This document shows, one piece after another, positions 1 to 8,904 of a DNA stretch of 64,000 nucleotides (its first letter is position 1; each line of letters begins with the position of its first letter). The notes under the pieces are model-generated. The model was not told where the DNA came from, did not search any database, and saw only the letters and a program-made list of their open reading frames with translations. Origin of the DNA: Saprospirales bacterium (lineage in GTDB: Bacteria > Bacteroidota > Bacteroidia > Chitinophagales > JADIYW01). Made by a program: the position numbers and the translations under genes. Where the stretch lies: contig JADJSS010000009.1 in assembly GCA_016711605.1 (NCBI GenBank), forward strand, positions 103,547 to 167,546. The letters run 5' to 3'.

Positions 1-36
1 TGTCCGATCTCTCTGGTCGGACAAGTCATTTTTTAG
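1..36 (+). terminator. Probable intrinsic terminator of a gene left of the window
   Basis: A perfect 7-bp inverted repeat, TGTCCGA and TCGGACA, encloses a 9-nt loop and is followed about 6 nt later by a run of six T's. This is the shape of a Rho-independent terminator read on the plus strand. The gene it would serve lies outside the window, and the hairpin may be cut by the window edge. It sits convergent to the 3' end of the ABC transporter gene. Confidence 0.45.
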
Positions 37-161
37 GCAAAACTGAACTGAAATTTATTTGAACTATGATTTGTATGATAAAGTGATTATTGTGGTTTTT
101 ATCTTAATAATGTTGTTTGTTACTCTAAGAATCTAAGTTTAGTTTCTCATGATTCACGACT

Positions 162-1979
162 CTACAATTGCTGTAAATCTACCAACTTTTTATATTCACC
201 ATTGCGTTGCATTAATTGCAGATGCGAACCTTGCTCTATAATATTTCCATCTTTTAATACTACAATTTCATCAGCAAATTGCACCGTTGACAATCGATGT
301 GCAATTATTATAGCTGTTTTATTTTGCAATAAATTTTGCAACGCATCATGTACCAATTTTTCCGAATTGCTATCTAGATGTGAAGTTGCTTCATCTAAAA
401 TTAAAATTGGTGCGTTTTTATAAATAGCACGCGCAATGGTTAAGCGTTGTTGCTCACCACCACTCAATTTAATACCATTATCACCAATATTAGTTTCGTA
501 TTGTTGCGGTAATTTTTCAATGAAATCAGCAGCATTTGCTAGTGTTGCCGCATTTTGTATCGCACTAAAATCAACCTCTTTTCCTAAAGCAATATTATTG
601 GTTGCTGTATCATTAAACAGTGTTGTTTGTTGTGTAACCAAGCCAGTTAAAGCACGTAAATTTTCTTGAGTAATTGTTTTTATATTTTTTCCATCAATTA
701 AAATTTCGCCGTTGGTTACATCAAAAAAGCGCAATAATAATTGAATAAAAGTAGATTTTCCAGAACCAGAAACACCAACCAACGCAATTTTTTTTCCTTT
801 TGGAATTTCAAGATTGATATTTTTTAAAACATCAACTTCATCATAAGCAAATGATACATTTTTAAATTCAATTTTATCTGTGAAAACATCAACAACTGCT
901 GCATTTTCTGCATTGTTAATTTTATTTTTTTCGTGCAATAATTCTTCAATTCTTTTCAGCGAAGCCAATCCTTTTTGAATAAAATAAAACGCATTTGAAA
1001 ACGCTTTTGCTGGTTGAATAATTTGTGAAAAAATCACAATGAATGCAATAAATGCTTCTGCACTCAATGGTGATGTATGGTTGATGACCATTCGACCGCC
1101 AATAAACAACACAACGACAACTACACAAATACCTAAAAACTCAGACAACGGTGTAGATAAATCGCGCTTGCGAATCATGCCTGTTCCAATTTTATTGTGT
1201 TGTTGGTTAATATTTGCAAATCGTTCCGATAATTTTTTTTCAGCAGTAAATGATTTGATGATACGAATACCTGAAATCGTTTCATCAACTAACGAATTGA
1301 TTACACCTTGTAAATGTTGCGAGTTAGCTGATGCTTGTTTTAATGTTTTGCCTATCTTACCAATTATAAAACCAGAAATTGGCAAAATAATCAAGACAAA
1401 TAAAGTTAACTGTGGACTCAAAATTAGCATAGTAACCAAGGTTGCAATAATAGTTACTGGTTCTTTAAAAGCAACTTCTAAAAAATGTAAAATACCATAT
1501 TCTACTTCTTGCACATCGTTGGTTAAACGCGTTAAAACATCGCCTTTTTTGTTTTCTGAAAAATACAAAACATGCAAGCTTAAAATTTTATCATACAATT
1601 GCTGACGAATATTGCTGGCAATTCCGGTACGCATCGGCGCTAAAAAATGAACGGCAAAGTATCTGAAAATATTTTTTATAAAAAAAACAGTAACTGTTAA
1701 ACCACAAATAAACAACAACGCGTTAGCTTTGCCATATTGCTGTATGATTGACAAAATAGTGTTGTTGAAATTCGCTTCAAAAAAATCTTTCAAGTGAAAA
1801 ATACTGAACGCAACTTTTTCAGTAATTGGTTTAATATCTTCTGCATGAAAAATAAGATTCAAAAAAGGAATCAACATCAAAAAAGAAAAAATGGAAAATA
1901 TCGTAGAAAACAAATTAAATACAATATTCAAAAAAATATTAATTCGGTATGGTTTGCAATATGTAAGTAGATTTTTCAA
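162..1979 (-). CDS. MsbA-like ABC transporter (fused membrane and ATPase domains)
   Basis: The 605-residue product is an inner-membrane exporter half-transporter that should work as a homodimer. The N-terminal six-helix membrane domain spans about residues 15-330. The nucleotide-binding domain follows, with Walker A GVSGSGKST (402-410), signature LSGGEQQ (505-511), Walker B ILILDE (525-530) and the switch histidine in AHRLST (H561). The length and domain order fit MsbA-type lipid A or lipid flippases and related peptide exporters. The substrate cannot be read from sequence. It is transcribed divergently from rbfA across an 83-bp gap. A TAnnTTTG box on the minus strand near 1996-2003 would serve it. 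Start: the ATG at 1979 gives the usual short cytoplasmic N-terminus before helix 1. Confidence 0.88.
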   Translation of the reverse strand: MKNLLTYCKPYRINIFLNIVFNLFSTIFSIFSFLMLIPFLNLIFHAEDIKPITEKVAFSIFHLKDFFEANFNNTILSIIQQYGKANALLFICGLTVTVFFIKNIFRYFAVHFLAPMRTGIASNIRQQLYDKILSLHVLYFSENKKGDVLTRLTNDVQEVEYGILHFLEVAFKEPVTIIATLVTMLILSPQLTLFVLIILPISGFIIGKIGKTLKQASANSQHLQGVINSLVDETISGIRIIKSFTAEKKLSERFANINQQHNKIGTGMIRKRDLSTPLSEFLGICVVVVVLFIGGRMVINHTSPLSAEAFIAFIVIFSQIIQPAKAFSNAFYFIQKGLASLKRIEELLHEKNKINNAENAAVVDVFTDKIEFKNVSFAYDEVDVLKNINLEIPKGKKIALVGVSGSGKSTFIQLLLRFFDVTNGEILIDGKNIKTITQENLRALTGLVTQQTTLFNDTATNNIALGKEVDFSAIQNAATLANAADFIEKLPQQYETNIGDNGIKLSGGEQQRLTIARAIYKNAPILILDEATSHLDSNSEKLVHDALQNLLQNKTAIIIAHRLSTVQFADEIVVLKDGNIIEQGSHLQLMQRNGEYKKLVDLQQL

Positions 1980-1995
1980 ATGCTATTTCAATCAA

Positions 1996-2003
1996 CAAAG
2001 ATA
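1996..2003 (-). promoter_or_regulatory. Putative -7 box of the MsbA-like gene
   Basis: The minus strand reads TATCTTTG, an exact match to the Bacteroidota -7 consensus TAnnTTTG. It lies 16 nt upstream of the transporter start. A TTG lies 17 nt further upstream, shorter than the usual 19-21. That part of the sequence is GTTGACAAAACAAC, which is palindromic at its ends and also supplies the -33 TTG of the divergent rbfA promoter. Confidence 0.4.
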
Positions 2004-2011
2004 GGGTTAAG

Positions 2012-2044
2012 TTGACAAAACAACTATTATAATGCTTACTTTTG
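2012..2044 (+). promoter_or_regulatory. Promoter of the rbfA operon
   Basis: TTG at 2012-2014 (within GTTGACA) and TACTTTTG at 2037-2044 match the Bacteroidota -33/-7 promoter pattern with a 22-nt spacer. The spacer is slightly long against the known 19-21 nt. Transcription would start near 2050. This supports the rbfA start at 2063 over an upstream in-frame ATG at 2042, which lies inside the promoter. Confidence 0.55.
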
Positions 2045-2062
2045 TGTATTATAATTTTGAAT

Positions 2063-2452
2063 ATGGAAACAATTAGACAACGGCAAGTTGCCAAAATGAT
2101 ACAATTAGAAATGAGTGAATTGATGCAGAAAGATTTGCCACATATTTTAGAAGGTGCCATGGTTACCATTTCAGGTGTACGCGTTACGCCTGATTTGTAC
2201 ACTGCTAGAATTTATGTAAGTATTTACAATCACAAAAATCCAGATGCTGTTTTAGATATTTTAGACAAAAGCAACAAAAATATTCGCGGTATTTTAGGTA
2301 GTAAAATAAAAAACAAAGTGCGCTCTATTCCGCAGCTCGAATTTTTTAAAGACGAAACATTAGAAGAAGTGCAGAATCTGGAACGCATCTTCAGTGAAAT
2401 CAAAAAGAAAGATGCTGAACTGGAAAAATTGAGAGGTGATAAAAGTGAATAA
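2063..2452 (+). CDS. rbfA: Ribosome-binding factor A
   Basis: The 129-residue protein matches RbfA, a small KH-like factor that binds the 30S subunit and helps mature the 5' end of 16S rRNA. Visible family features are the N-terminal METIRQRQVAKMIQLEMSEL helix and a central strand-rich part with 'TISGVRVTPDLYTARIYVS'. The C-terminus is charged (EEVQNLERIFSEIKKKDAE). An ATG at 2042 would add seven residues but falls in the promoter, so the start at 2063 is preferred. It is first in a plus-strand run with a membrane protein and a LolC/E-like permease, both 20 nt apart. This rbfA-permease neighbourhood is common in Bacteroidota. Confidence 0.9.
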   Translation: METIRQRQVAKMIQLEMSELMQKDLPHILEGAMVTISGVRVTPDLYTARIYVSIYNHKNPDAVLDILDKSNKNIRGILGSKIKNKVRSIPQLEFFKDETLEEVQNLERIFSEIKKKDAELEKLRGDKSE

Positions 2453-2470
2453 TTTGCAGCATTTCTAAAT

Positions 2471-2995
2471 ATGACAAATAAAGCGTTAATAAAAATTATA
2501 GGAATTTTAGCAATAATTTCTTTGGCAACAATTTTATTGAATTTATTGAGCTATAACGAAATCATCGATTATGTTTATGTATATTCTTCAAATATCTTTT
2601 CCTTATTAGGACTCTATCTTCTTTTTTATAATAGTTCGATAAGACAAACCATATTTTGGAGAATATTAAATGTCTGCATTGCAATATTATTAGTTGGCGC
2701 ATGGATGAAAATTATACATTTACCAACAGCTGATATTGTGGTCACAATTGCATTATCATCAATTTCGATAACATACATTATGCGATTTATAAAAAAAGAA
2801 AAAAAATCACATTTAGATATTTTAAAATTATTTTGGATTCTATCAGCATTTATTATTGCAAATTTGATTTTCTTGCATATTGTTACAAAAGATTTTATAA
2901 TTATTAGTAGAACTTTATTTTGTATTACACTTTTAGACTTCTGTTTAATTGAGTACAACATTATAAAACTAAGTCAAAAAACTATTGACCAATAA
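2471..2995 (+). CDS. Multi-pass membrane protein, unknown function
   Basis: I do not recognise this gene with certainty. The 174-residue product is strongly hydrophobic, with about five or six likely membrane helices (roughly residues 7-27, 35-55, 62-80, 86-104, 117-137 and 143-163). The segment with 'VGAWMKIIHLPTADIVV' around residues 75-91 loosely resembles the helix-turn of GldL-type gliding proteins, but there is no GldL C-terminal region. Its place between rbfA and an FtsX-fold permease, about 20 nt from each, suggests co-transcription only. Calling it GldL-related is a weak inference. Confidence 0.6.
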   Translation: MTNKALIKIIGILAIISLATILLNLLSYNEIIDYVYVYSSNIFSLLGLYLLFYNSSIRQTIFWRILNVCIAILLVGAWMKIIHLPTADIVVTIALSSISITYIMRFIKKEKKSHLDILKLFWILSAFIIANLIFLHIVTKDFIIISRTLFCITLLDFCLIEYNIIKLSQKTIDQ

Positions 2996-3015
2996 CAATT
3001 GACTAATCAACCAAC

Positions 3016-4251
3016 ATGAATCTCGAACTCAACATAGCGAAACGATATTTATTCAGTAAGAAATCTACGAATGCTATCAATATTATTTCGTTGGTAAGTT
3101 CGTTGGCAATGTTTGCTGGCACAATGGCGTTGATTTTAGTATTGTCTGTTTTTAATGGTTTAGAAGATTTAGTAAAATCGTTGTATGCTGTTTTTTATGC
3201 AGACATTGCAGTGAGTGCTAAAGAAGGTAAAACTTTTGAAATTACCGACAACATCAAGCAACAACTTTCTGCAATCAATTATATCGATGCCTATTCATTT
3301 ACGTTAGAAGAAAATGCCTTATTGGAATATGGCGACCAGCAACATATTTGCACGGTAAAAGGTGTTGATGACAACTATTTTAAAGTGGTAAAAAACTTTG
3401 ATACGTTTATGGTTGATGGTAAAAAAATATTACATCAAGATAGTATTTCATACTGTATAGTTGGAATTGGTGTAGCTCAAAAATTGGGTTTAAACGCCGC
3501 ACAAGCATTCAATCCTGTTTCTATATATATGCCTAAAAAAAGCAGCAGCAGTTTTGCATCTATGGAAAATGCGTTTAATAAAAGTTACGTTACATCAGCT
3601 GGTGCATTTGCTGTTTCTGATGAATTTGATACAAAATATACGTTTGTACCATTGTCCTTTTTTCAATCTCTAACTGACAATTTTGGCAAAGCATCACAAA
3701 TAGAAATTAATTTAAAAAACAAGAAAAACACAGAACAGGTTATATCTATCATACAACAAAAACTTGGAAAAACATTTACAGTAAAAAGCAGATACGAACA
3801 AAATGAAGTGTTGTACAAAATTTTAAAAAGCGAAAAATGGATTACGTTTGCCATTCTGGTGTTAATCATGATTATCGCATCGTTTAATATTATCGGTGCT
3901 TTATCGATGTTGGTTTTAGAAAAAAAGAAAGATATAGCGACACTTACAGCATTGGGTTTTGCCAAACAAAGTATTGTTAAATTGTTCTTATTGGAAGGAA
4001 TTTTAATGTCGTGTGTTGGTGCATTTTTAGGTATGTTTGTTGCATTTATATTGTGTATTTTACAACAAAAAGTTGGAATTGTGCCTATGCCTGGAACTTC
4101 ATTTTTGGTGAAATATTATCCAGTTCAAATGCAGGCACTTGATTTTATAACTGTATCATTAGTTGTGTTAATTATTAGTATTTTAGCTGCCTATTTTCCT
4201 GCAAAAAAAGCTGCTGCTGCTGTAGAAAAAGAGTATTTGGAATATTTGTAG
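3016..4251 (+). CDS. LolC/LolE-like ABC transporter permease (FtsX fold)
   Basis: The 411-residue protein has the layout of lipoprotein-releasing permeases. There is one N-terminal helix (about 20-46), a large periplasmic MacB-like core domain (about 47-270), then three helices near 275-300, 322-348 and 375-396. The basic-aromatic start 'NIAKRYLFSKKSTNAINIIS' is typical of LolC/E. The loop 'LEKKKDIATLTALGFAKQSI' after helix 2 is the conserved coupling region that contacts the ATPase. The known role is extraction of lipoproteins from the inner membrane with LolD. No lolD is in the window, so the partner must be elsewhere. It is last in the rbfA operon. The intergenic DNA just before it (2975-3012) carries low-complexity CAATTGAC/CTAATCAACC sequence. 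Confidence 0.82.
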   Translation: MNLELNIAKRYLFSKKSTNAINIISLVSSLAMFAGTMALILVLSVFNGLEDLVKSLYAVFYADIAVSAKEGKTFEITDNIKQQLSAINYIDAYSFTLEENALLEYGDQQHICTVKGVDDNYFKVVKNFDTFMVDGKKILHQDSISYCIVGIGVAQKLGLNAAQAFNPVSIYMPKKSSSSFASMENAFNKSYVTSAGAFAVSDEFDTKYTFVPLSFFQSLTDNFGKASQIEINLKNKKNTEQVISIIQQKLGKTFTVKSRYEQNEVLYKILKSEKWITFAILVLIMIIASFNIIGALSMLVLEKKKDIATLTALGFAKQSIVKLFLLEGILMSCVGAFLGMFVAFILCILQQKVGIVPMPGTSFLVKYYPVQMQALDFITVSLVVLIISILAAYFPAKKAAAAVEKEYLEYL

Positions 4252-4313
4252 GAAAGTGAAAGTGTATTGATGTACTGAATGCGTCAACTTTTTAAAATAA
4301 TAAAAATCATTGT

Positions 4314-4859
4314 ATGAAAAAAATCGTCTTTTATATTTTATTTGTGTCTTTTGTACACAGCACATTTGCACAAAGCGATTCATTTAAAACCAATATTGAA
4401 ACTGCAGTCAACACAAAAGGTTTTTTGCTAAAACAAGATATTTTTGTGCTGGAAGATTTTGGAAAATTTAGAATTGGTGCTGTAAAAATAACCAACCTAG
4501 AAAATTTTTCAATCACAAGTGGTGCAAAAATTATTCATATTATCCAAGAAGGAAAAACATTTAAATCGTATTATAATTATATCGATCGCGAAGAAATAGA
4601 TGGTTTAATTACAGCATTACAATACATGAAAACGATGATAAAAAGTAAAGCAATTCCATCTAATTATACAGAAATAAAGTTTGCAACAAAATCTGGATTT
4701 TTAGTGCAATTATCTACCATATTAAATACTGCAAATAATTTAGATTGGAGTTTTTCTGTTCAAACAAATGTTGCAGTTGAAAAATCGTATATCGTTTATA
4801 CTACTGCTGATATTGATAAATTGCAAAAAGTTTTAGAACAAATAAAAAGTAAGTTGTAA
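4314..4859 (+). CDS. Exported protein, unknown function
   Basis: I do not recognise a family. The 181-residue product has a clear signal peptide (MKKIVFYILFVSFVHSTFAQ, cleavage near residue 20). The rest is a soluble, beta-rich-looking domain with few cysteines, so it is probably periplasmic or outer-membrane associated. It lies 62 nt after the permease gene and converges on galE with only 3 nt between stop codons. The gap before it contains a GAAAGTGAAAGTG stretch (4252-4264) resembling low-complexity repeats seen at 6031-6054 and inside the AddB-like gene. Confidence 0.6.
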   Translation: MKKIVFYILFVSFVHSTFAQSDSFKTNIETAVNTKGFLLKQDIFVLEDFGKFRIGAVKITNLENFSITSGAKIIHIIQEGKTFKSYYNYIDREEIDGLITALQYMKTMIKSKAIPSNYTEIKFATKSGFLVQLSTILNTANNLDWSFSVQTNVAVEKSYIVYTTADIDKLQKVLEQIKSKL

Positions 4860-4862
4860 GTT

Positions 4863-5888
4863 TTACAATTTCAATTCTTGCATTTTATTTTCCCAATTCC
4901 AAGCACTGAGCATGGCATCTTCAATGTTGTATTTGCAATTCCAGTTTAATGCTTGTTGTGCTCTTGTATTATCAGCATACACAGCAACTACATCACCAGC
5001 GCGGCGCGGACCAATTGTATAATTTAGTTTTTTATTGCTTACTTTTTCAAACGCAGCAATGGCTTCCAGAACAGAAACACCATTTCCTGTTCCTAAATTA
5101 AATACTTCACAATTGGTTTTATTTTTTTTATCGATCAAAAATTGCAATGCCAACGTGTGAGCATTTGCGATGTCACAAACATGTATGTAATCACGCACAC
5201 AGCTTCCATCTCGCGTGTTGTAATCGTTTCCGAAAACTGTTAATTCATCTAGTTTTCCAATCGCAGTTTGCGTGATATATGGAACCAAATTATTTGGTTT
5301 TTCAATTGGAATTTCACCAATCAACGCAGATGGATGCGCACCAACAGGATTGAAATAACGCAATAAAATATGTTGTTGAATTGGATTTACAGTTGCGAAA
5401 TTTCGGATAATATCTTCACCAATTTGTTTGGTATGTGCGTACGGACTTTCAGCATTTTTTATTGGTGTATTTTCCGTTACAGGCAATTCATCCGCATTTC
5501 CATACACCGAACACGATGATGAAAAAACAAAATTTGGAATGGAAAAAGATTTCATTCCAATTAACACATTCAGCAACGAATCAATGTTGTTTGCGTAATA
5601 CATCAACGGTTTTTCTACTGATTCGCCAACAGATTTTAAAGCAGCAAAATGAATAATTCCAACAGCGTCTTTATGCTCTTGCAAAACTTTTAATGTTGCA
5701 TTTCTGTCGCACAAATCGATGTTGTAAAACGTTGGTTTTTTATTTGTAATTTTTTCAATTCCTTCTAATGCATATTTATTTGAGCGCGATAAATTATCGA
5801 TACAAATTACTTCAAAATTATGTTCTAGTAAATCTACTATCGTATGAGAACCGATATAACCTGTGCCACCTGTTACTATTACTTTCAT
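4863..5888 (-). CDS. galE: UDP-glucose 4-epimerase
   Basis: The 341-residue enzyme interconverts UDP-glucose and UDP-galactose for surface polysaccharide synthesis, using tightly bound NAD. The Rossmann motif GGTGYIG is at residues 7-13. The SDR catalytic residues are present: Ser125 in VFSSSCSVYG and Tyr150/Lys154 in SPYAHTK. A longer in-frame reading up to 5945 adds 19 residues with no homology to the family and runs through a repeat-derived leader, so the ATG at 5888 is chosen. It follows rfbA on the same strand. The 160-bp gap between them holds a 75-bp conserved leader element ending 27 nt before this start. Confidence 0.93.
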   Translation of the reverse strand: MKVIVTGGTGYIGSHTIVDLLEHNFEVICIDNLSRSNKYALEGIEKITNKKPTFYNIDLCDRNATLKVLQEHKDAVGIIHFAALKSVGESVEKPLMYYANNIDSLLNVLIGMKSFSIPNFVFSSSCSVYGNADELPVTENTPIKNAESPYAHTKQIGEDIIRNFATVNPIQQHILLRYFNPVGAHPSALIGEIPIEKPNNLVPYITQTAIGKLDELTVFGNDYNTRDGSCVRDYIHVCDIANAHTLALQFLIDKKNKTNCEVFNLGTGNGVSVLEAIAAFEKVSNKKLNYTIGPRRAGDVVAVYADNTRAQQALNWNCKYNIEDAMLSAWNWENKMQELKL

Positions 5889-5915
5889 GTGTTTATTTTT
5901 ATTGTTTTTATTGGC

Positions 5916-5990
5916 GCATTCCGAAACTTCGGAAGTAATATCCAACTAATCATTTGCTTTTGTTGTGCAAACACTCATGGATATTTCATG
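5916..5990 (-). repeat. 75-bp conserved leader element, galE copy
   Basis: Read on the minus strand the element starts with CATGAAATATCCATGAG and continues with 29 variable nt. It then has TGGATATT and the palindromic TTCCGAAGTTTCGGAATGC, and ends 27 nt before the galE start. AATATCCA and TGGATATT can pair to close a long hairpin. TTCCGAA/TTCGGAA forms a second one. A copy of identical length and order precedes the FKBP gene at 9437-9511. Downstream of the element the A-rich leader, ending AAATAAACACATGAAA, is nearly identical to that of mutY. Confidence 0.75.
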
Positions 5991-6048
5991 AATTAATTGT
6001 TGATTTGTAGAATTATTGAATTGTAAAATTTCACTTTCACCATCACTT

Positions 6049-6909
6049 TCACTTTAAAATATCTAACAAATATTGACCATAACCACTTTTTAATAATGGT
6101 TTTGCTATGTCGCGCAATTGTTGCTCAGTTATAAATCCTTTTCTGTAAGCAACTTCCTCAATGCAACCAACTTTTAAACCTTGTCGTTGTTCAATTACTT
6201 GCACAAATTGCGATGCCTGCATCAACGAATCAAATGTACCTGTATCTAACCATGCAGTGCCTCTGTCTAAAATACCAACTTTTAATTTTCCACGTTCTAA
6301 ATAAATTTTATTTACATCTGTAATTTCATATTCACCACGTGGACTTGGTTTTAATTCTTCTGCAATTTTTACTACATCATTATCATAAAAATACAAACCA
6401 GGAACAGCATAATTTGATTTTGGATTTGTTGGTTTTTCTTCAATAGAAATGGCTTTAAAATCTTTATCAAATTCAACCACACCATATCTTTCTGGATCTG
6501 AAACATGATACGCATAAATAACACCACCATCTGGATCATTATTTTTAGTTAATAAATCCATTAAACCAGAACCATAAAAAATATTATCACCTAAAACTAA
6601 CGCTACTTTATCGTTTCCAATAAATTCTTTTCCAATAACAAACGCTTGAGCTAAACCATTCGGCACTTCTTGAATTGCATAATGAAAATTGCAACCATAA
6701 ATTTTTCCATCACCAAGTAAACGTTGAAAATTCGGCATATCATGTGGTGTTGATATAATCAGAATTTCATTAATTCCTGCTTGCATCAAAACCGACAACG
6801 GATAATAAATCATCGGTTTGTCGTAAATCGGCATTATTTGTTTGCTAATTGCATACGTTATTGGATATAATCGTGTTCCTGAGCCGCCTGCTAAAATGAT
6901 TCCTTTCAT
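6049..6909 (-). CDS. rfbA: Glucose-1-phosphate thymidylyltransferase
   Basis: The 286-residue protein makes dTDP-glucose from dTTP and glucose 1-phosphate, the first step to dTDP-L-rhamnose and related sugars. The nucleotide-binding signature GGSGTRLYP is at residues 8-16. The substrate loop 'KQIMPIYDKPMIYYPLSVLM' and the metal-site sequence 'VLGDNIFYG' are in place. The length equals the RmlA norm. The rfbB, rfbC and rfbD genes are not in the window, so the pathway is completed elsewhere. It lies upstream of galE on the same strand and may share a transcript. Its own upstream DNA resembles the galE leader over about 90 bp, a diverged copy of the same element. Confidence 0.94.
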   Translation of the reverse strand: MKGIILAGGSGTRLYPITYAISKQIMPIYDKPMIYYPLSVLMQAGINEILIISTPHDMPNFQRLLGDGKIYGCNFHYAIQEVPNGLAQAFVIGKEFIGNDKVALVLGDNIFYGSGLMDLLTKNNDPDGGVIYAYHVSDPERYGVVEFDKDFKAISIEEKPTNPKSNYAVPGLYFYDNDVVKIAEELKPSPRGEYEITDVNKIYLERGKLKVGILDRGTAWLDTGTFDSLMQASQFVQVIEQRQGLKVGCIEEVAYRKGFITEQQLRDIAKPLLKSGYGQYLLDILK

Positions 6910-6940
6910 CTGTTTATTTTTTTTGTTTTTAATAGAGCAG

Positions 6941-6998
6941 ATGCAATTCGCAAATAATCATTGTTGTTTAATGTGCGAATACTCATGCTCATTTTATG
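6941..6998 (-). repeat. Diverged leader element upstream of rfbA
   Basis: On the minus strand this region aligns with the galE leader element. It has CATAAAATGAGCATGAG at the 5' end, then a GCACA..AAACAA..AATGATTA block, then the sequence ATTGCATC. The TTCCGAA palindrome is missing. ATTCGC and GCGAAT can pair in place of the AATATCC/GGATATT stem. The A-rich stretch that follows, ending AATAAACAGATGAAA, also matches the galE leader up to and past the start codon. The alignment was made by eye. Confidence 0.5.
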
Positions 6999-7101
6999 TA
7001 TATTTAATTTATAGAAAAATAAGATTAATAATTGATTGTTAGTAATTATCCACAAAAATACATACTTAAATACAGTAAATTGAATATGTTTGTGTAGAAA
7101 A

Positions 7102-7132
7102 TTGGTATATTGAATAAATTATGTTAATTTTG
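7102..7132 (+). promoter_or_regulatory. Promoter of the PhoB/PhoR-like two-component operon
   Basis: TTG at 7102-7104, a 20-nt spacer and TAATTTTG at 7125-7132 form an exact match to the Bacteroidota primary promoter pattern. Transcription would begin near 7138, giving a leader of about 24 nt before the response regulator start at 7162. Confidence 0.65.
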
Positions 7133-7161
7133 CGTTAACACATTTAAATAATTATAAGATT

Positions 7162-7848
7162 ATGGCTGAAAAAACATTTAAAATCTTGGTAGTAGATGAC
7201 GAACCAGATATTCTCGAATTCTTGAGTTACAATTTAGAAAAAGAAGGTTTTTTAGTAGAAACTGCTGAAAACGGAAAGCAAGCATTAGAAAAAGCGAAAA
7301 AGAATCAACCTGATATCGTATTATTAGATGTGATGATGCCTGAAATGGATGGTATTGAAGCTTGCAGAACTTTACGTGAAATGCCTCAATTTGAAAACAC
7401 AATCATAGCGTTTTTAACAGCACGCACGGAAGATTATTCTCAAATCGCAGGTTTTGAAACAGGTGCTGATGATTATATCAGTAAACCAATAAAACCAAGA
7501 GTTTTAGTGAGTCGTTTGCGTGCGTTATTGCGCAGATACGAAGCAAAAGAAGCAAAATCTACTTTCTTAGACGTAGGAAATATTCAAATAGACAGAGAAC
7601 GTTATTTAATCATCTTCAATGGTAAAGAAATGGCAGTTCCTCGCAAAGAGTTTGAATTAATTTATTTATTAGCTTCAAAACCTGGTAAAGTATTTAAGCG
7701 TGATGAAATCTTGAACGAAATTTGGGGTCGAGATATCATTGTTGGCGACAGAACTATTGATGTTCATATTCGTAAACTACGCGAAAAATTAGGCGAAGAT
7801 TTAATAAAAACGGTAAAAGGAATTGGTTACAAATTTGAAGAACAATAA
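7162..7848 (+). CDS. OmpR/PhoB-family response regulator
   Basis: The 228-residue protein is a DNA-binding response regulator. The receiver domain (1-120) has the acidic pair D12/D13, the phosphoacceptor D56 in 'DIVLLDVMMP' and the conserved K108. The winged-helix domain fills about residues 128-226, with 'DRTIDVHIRKLREKLGED' as the recognition-helix region. It is followed 6 nt later by its histidine kinase and has a strong promoter just upstream. In many Bacteroidota this pair resembles PhoB/PhoR-type or general envelope regulators. The signal cannot be read from sequence. Confidence 0.9.
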   Translation: MAEKTFKILVVDDEPDILEFLSYNLEKEGFLVETAENGKQALEKAKKNQPDIVLLDVMMPEMDGIEACRTLREMPQFENTIIAFLTARTEDYSQIAGFETGADDYISKPIKPRVLVSRLRALLRRYEAKEAKSTFLDVGNIQIDRERYLIIFNGKEMAVPRKEFELIYLLASKPGKVFKRDEILNEIWGRDIIVGDRTIDVHIRKLREKLGEDLIKTVKGIGYKFEEQ

Positions 7849-7854
7849 GAAATT

Positions 7855-8898
7855 ATGAGAAGAACTCCTTCTCCAAATACAATATCAATTTATAGCAGTT
7901 TGGCAGTAGCATTTTTTTCTACTGCCATCTTTTTATGTATTAGTTTAATTTTCAGACTACACACTCCAGCAAAATACTATTTAATTATTGTTTCAATTAT
8001 CTTAATAGTAACATTTTTTTTGTTTAGATTTATTTTGGTTCGGTTTATTTATAATAAAATAAAAATTATTTATAAAACGATTGGCAAACCATTAAAATTT
8101 GAAAATGAAATAAGAACTGGTAGCAGCAACTTAATAAAAACAGTAGAACGTGATGTGGCTGAATGGGCAATCAATAAAAACAAACGCATTCGTGAATTGC
8201 AACGTATGGAACAGTATCGCAAAGAGTTTGTTGGTAATGTTTCGCACGAATTAAAAACACCTATTTTTAATGCGCAAGGTTATATAGAGTCTGTTTTAGA
8301 AAGCGATTTAGACGATCCTGAATTCATCAAAAAATACTTAGAAAAAGCAAATTCTAACATTGAACGGCTGGAAACTATTGTGAGTGATTTGCTCGAAATT
8401 TCAAAATTTGAATCTGGACGAATTCAATTAGAGAAAGAAGCATTTGATGTTGTAAAGCTAATTAAAAAAGTTTTTTTTCAGTACCAGCATATTACTGAAC
8501 AGCAACACACAAAACTTACTGTACACGGTGATGATAATACTTATTTTGTCTTTGCAGATAAAAACAGAATCACACAAGTATTGGAAAATTTAATTTCAAA
8601 CTCTATTAAATATGGTAAGGAATATGGTAATACCAATATTTATTTTCATGATTTAGATGAACAATATTTAATTGAAATTTCCGATGATGGTCCTGGAATT
8701 TCTGCAGAACATTTACCACGTTTATTTGAGCGTTTTTATAGAGCAGACAAAAGCAGAAACCGAAAAATAAATGGAACAGGTTTAGGTCTTTCTATTGTAA
8801 AAAACATCATTGAAGCGCACGATCAGTCCATTAATGTTCGTAGTGAATTAGGTAAAGGAACTACGTTTAGTTTTACCTTGCAAAAACATATTGAATAA
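7855..8898 (+). CDS. Sensor histidine kinase paired with the OmpR-family regulator
   Basis: The 347-residue kinase has two N-terminal membrane helices (about 14-34 and 41-66) separated by a very short loop, so it probably senses within or near the membrane. The HisKA domain carries H131 in 'VSHELKTPIF'. The ATPase domain shows the N box ('VLENLISNSIKYG'), G1 box ('ISDDGPGIS') and G2 box ('GTGLGLSIVK'). No PAS or HAMP domain is evident in the 65-residue linker. It ends 6 nt from the convergent phosphatase gene. PhoR of Bacteroidota has this compact layout, but the assignment to phosphate control is only an inference. Confidence 0.9.
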   Translation: MRRTPSPNTISIYSSLAVAFFSTAIFLCISLIFRLHTPAKYYLIIVSIILIVTFFLFRFILVRFIYNKIKIIYKTIGKPLKFENEIRTGSSNLIKTVERDVAEWAINKNKRIRELQRMEQYRKEFVGNVSHELKTPIFNAQGYIESVLESDLDDPEFIKKYLEKANSNIERLETIVSDLLEISKFESGRIQLEKEAFDVVKLIKKVFFQYQHITEQQHTKLTVHGDDNTYFVFADKNRITQVLENLISNSIKYGKEYGNTNIYFHDLDEQYLIEISDDGPGISAEHLPRLFERFYRADKSRNRKINGTGLGLSIVKNIIEAHDQSINVRSELGKGTTFSFTLQKHIE

Positions 8899-8904
8899 AT
8901 CCTC

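Noticed and set aside
1039..1605. 188-codon plus-strand frame opposite the ABC transporter
   Set aside because: It is antisense to a strongly conserved transporter, has no family similarity and is rich in residues expected from the reverse complement of that gene.
5889..5945. N-terminal extension of galE
   Set aside because: The 19 extra codons translate the conserved leader element and share 'NKH' before the Met with an equal artefact at mutY (52282-52329). Family homology starts at MKVIVTGG.
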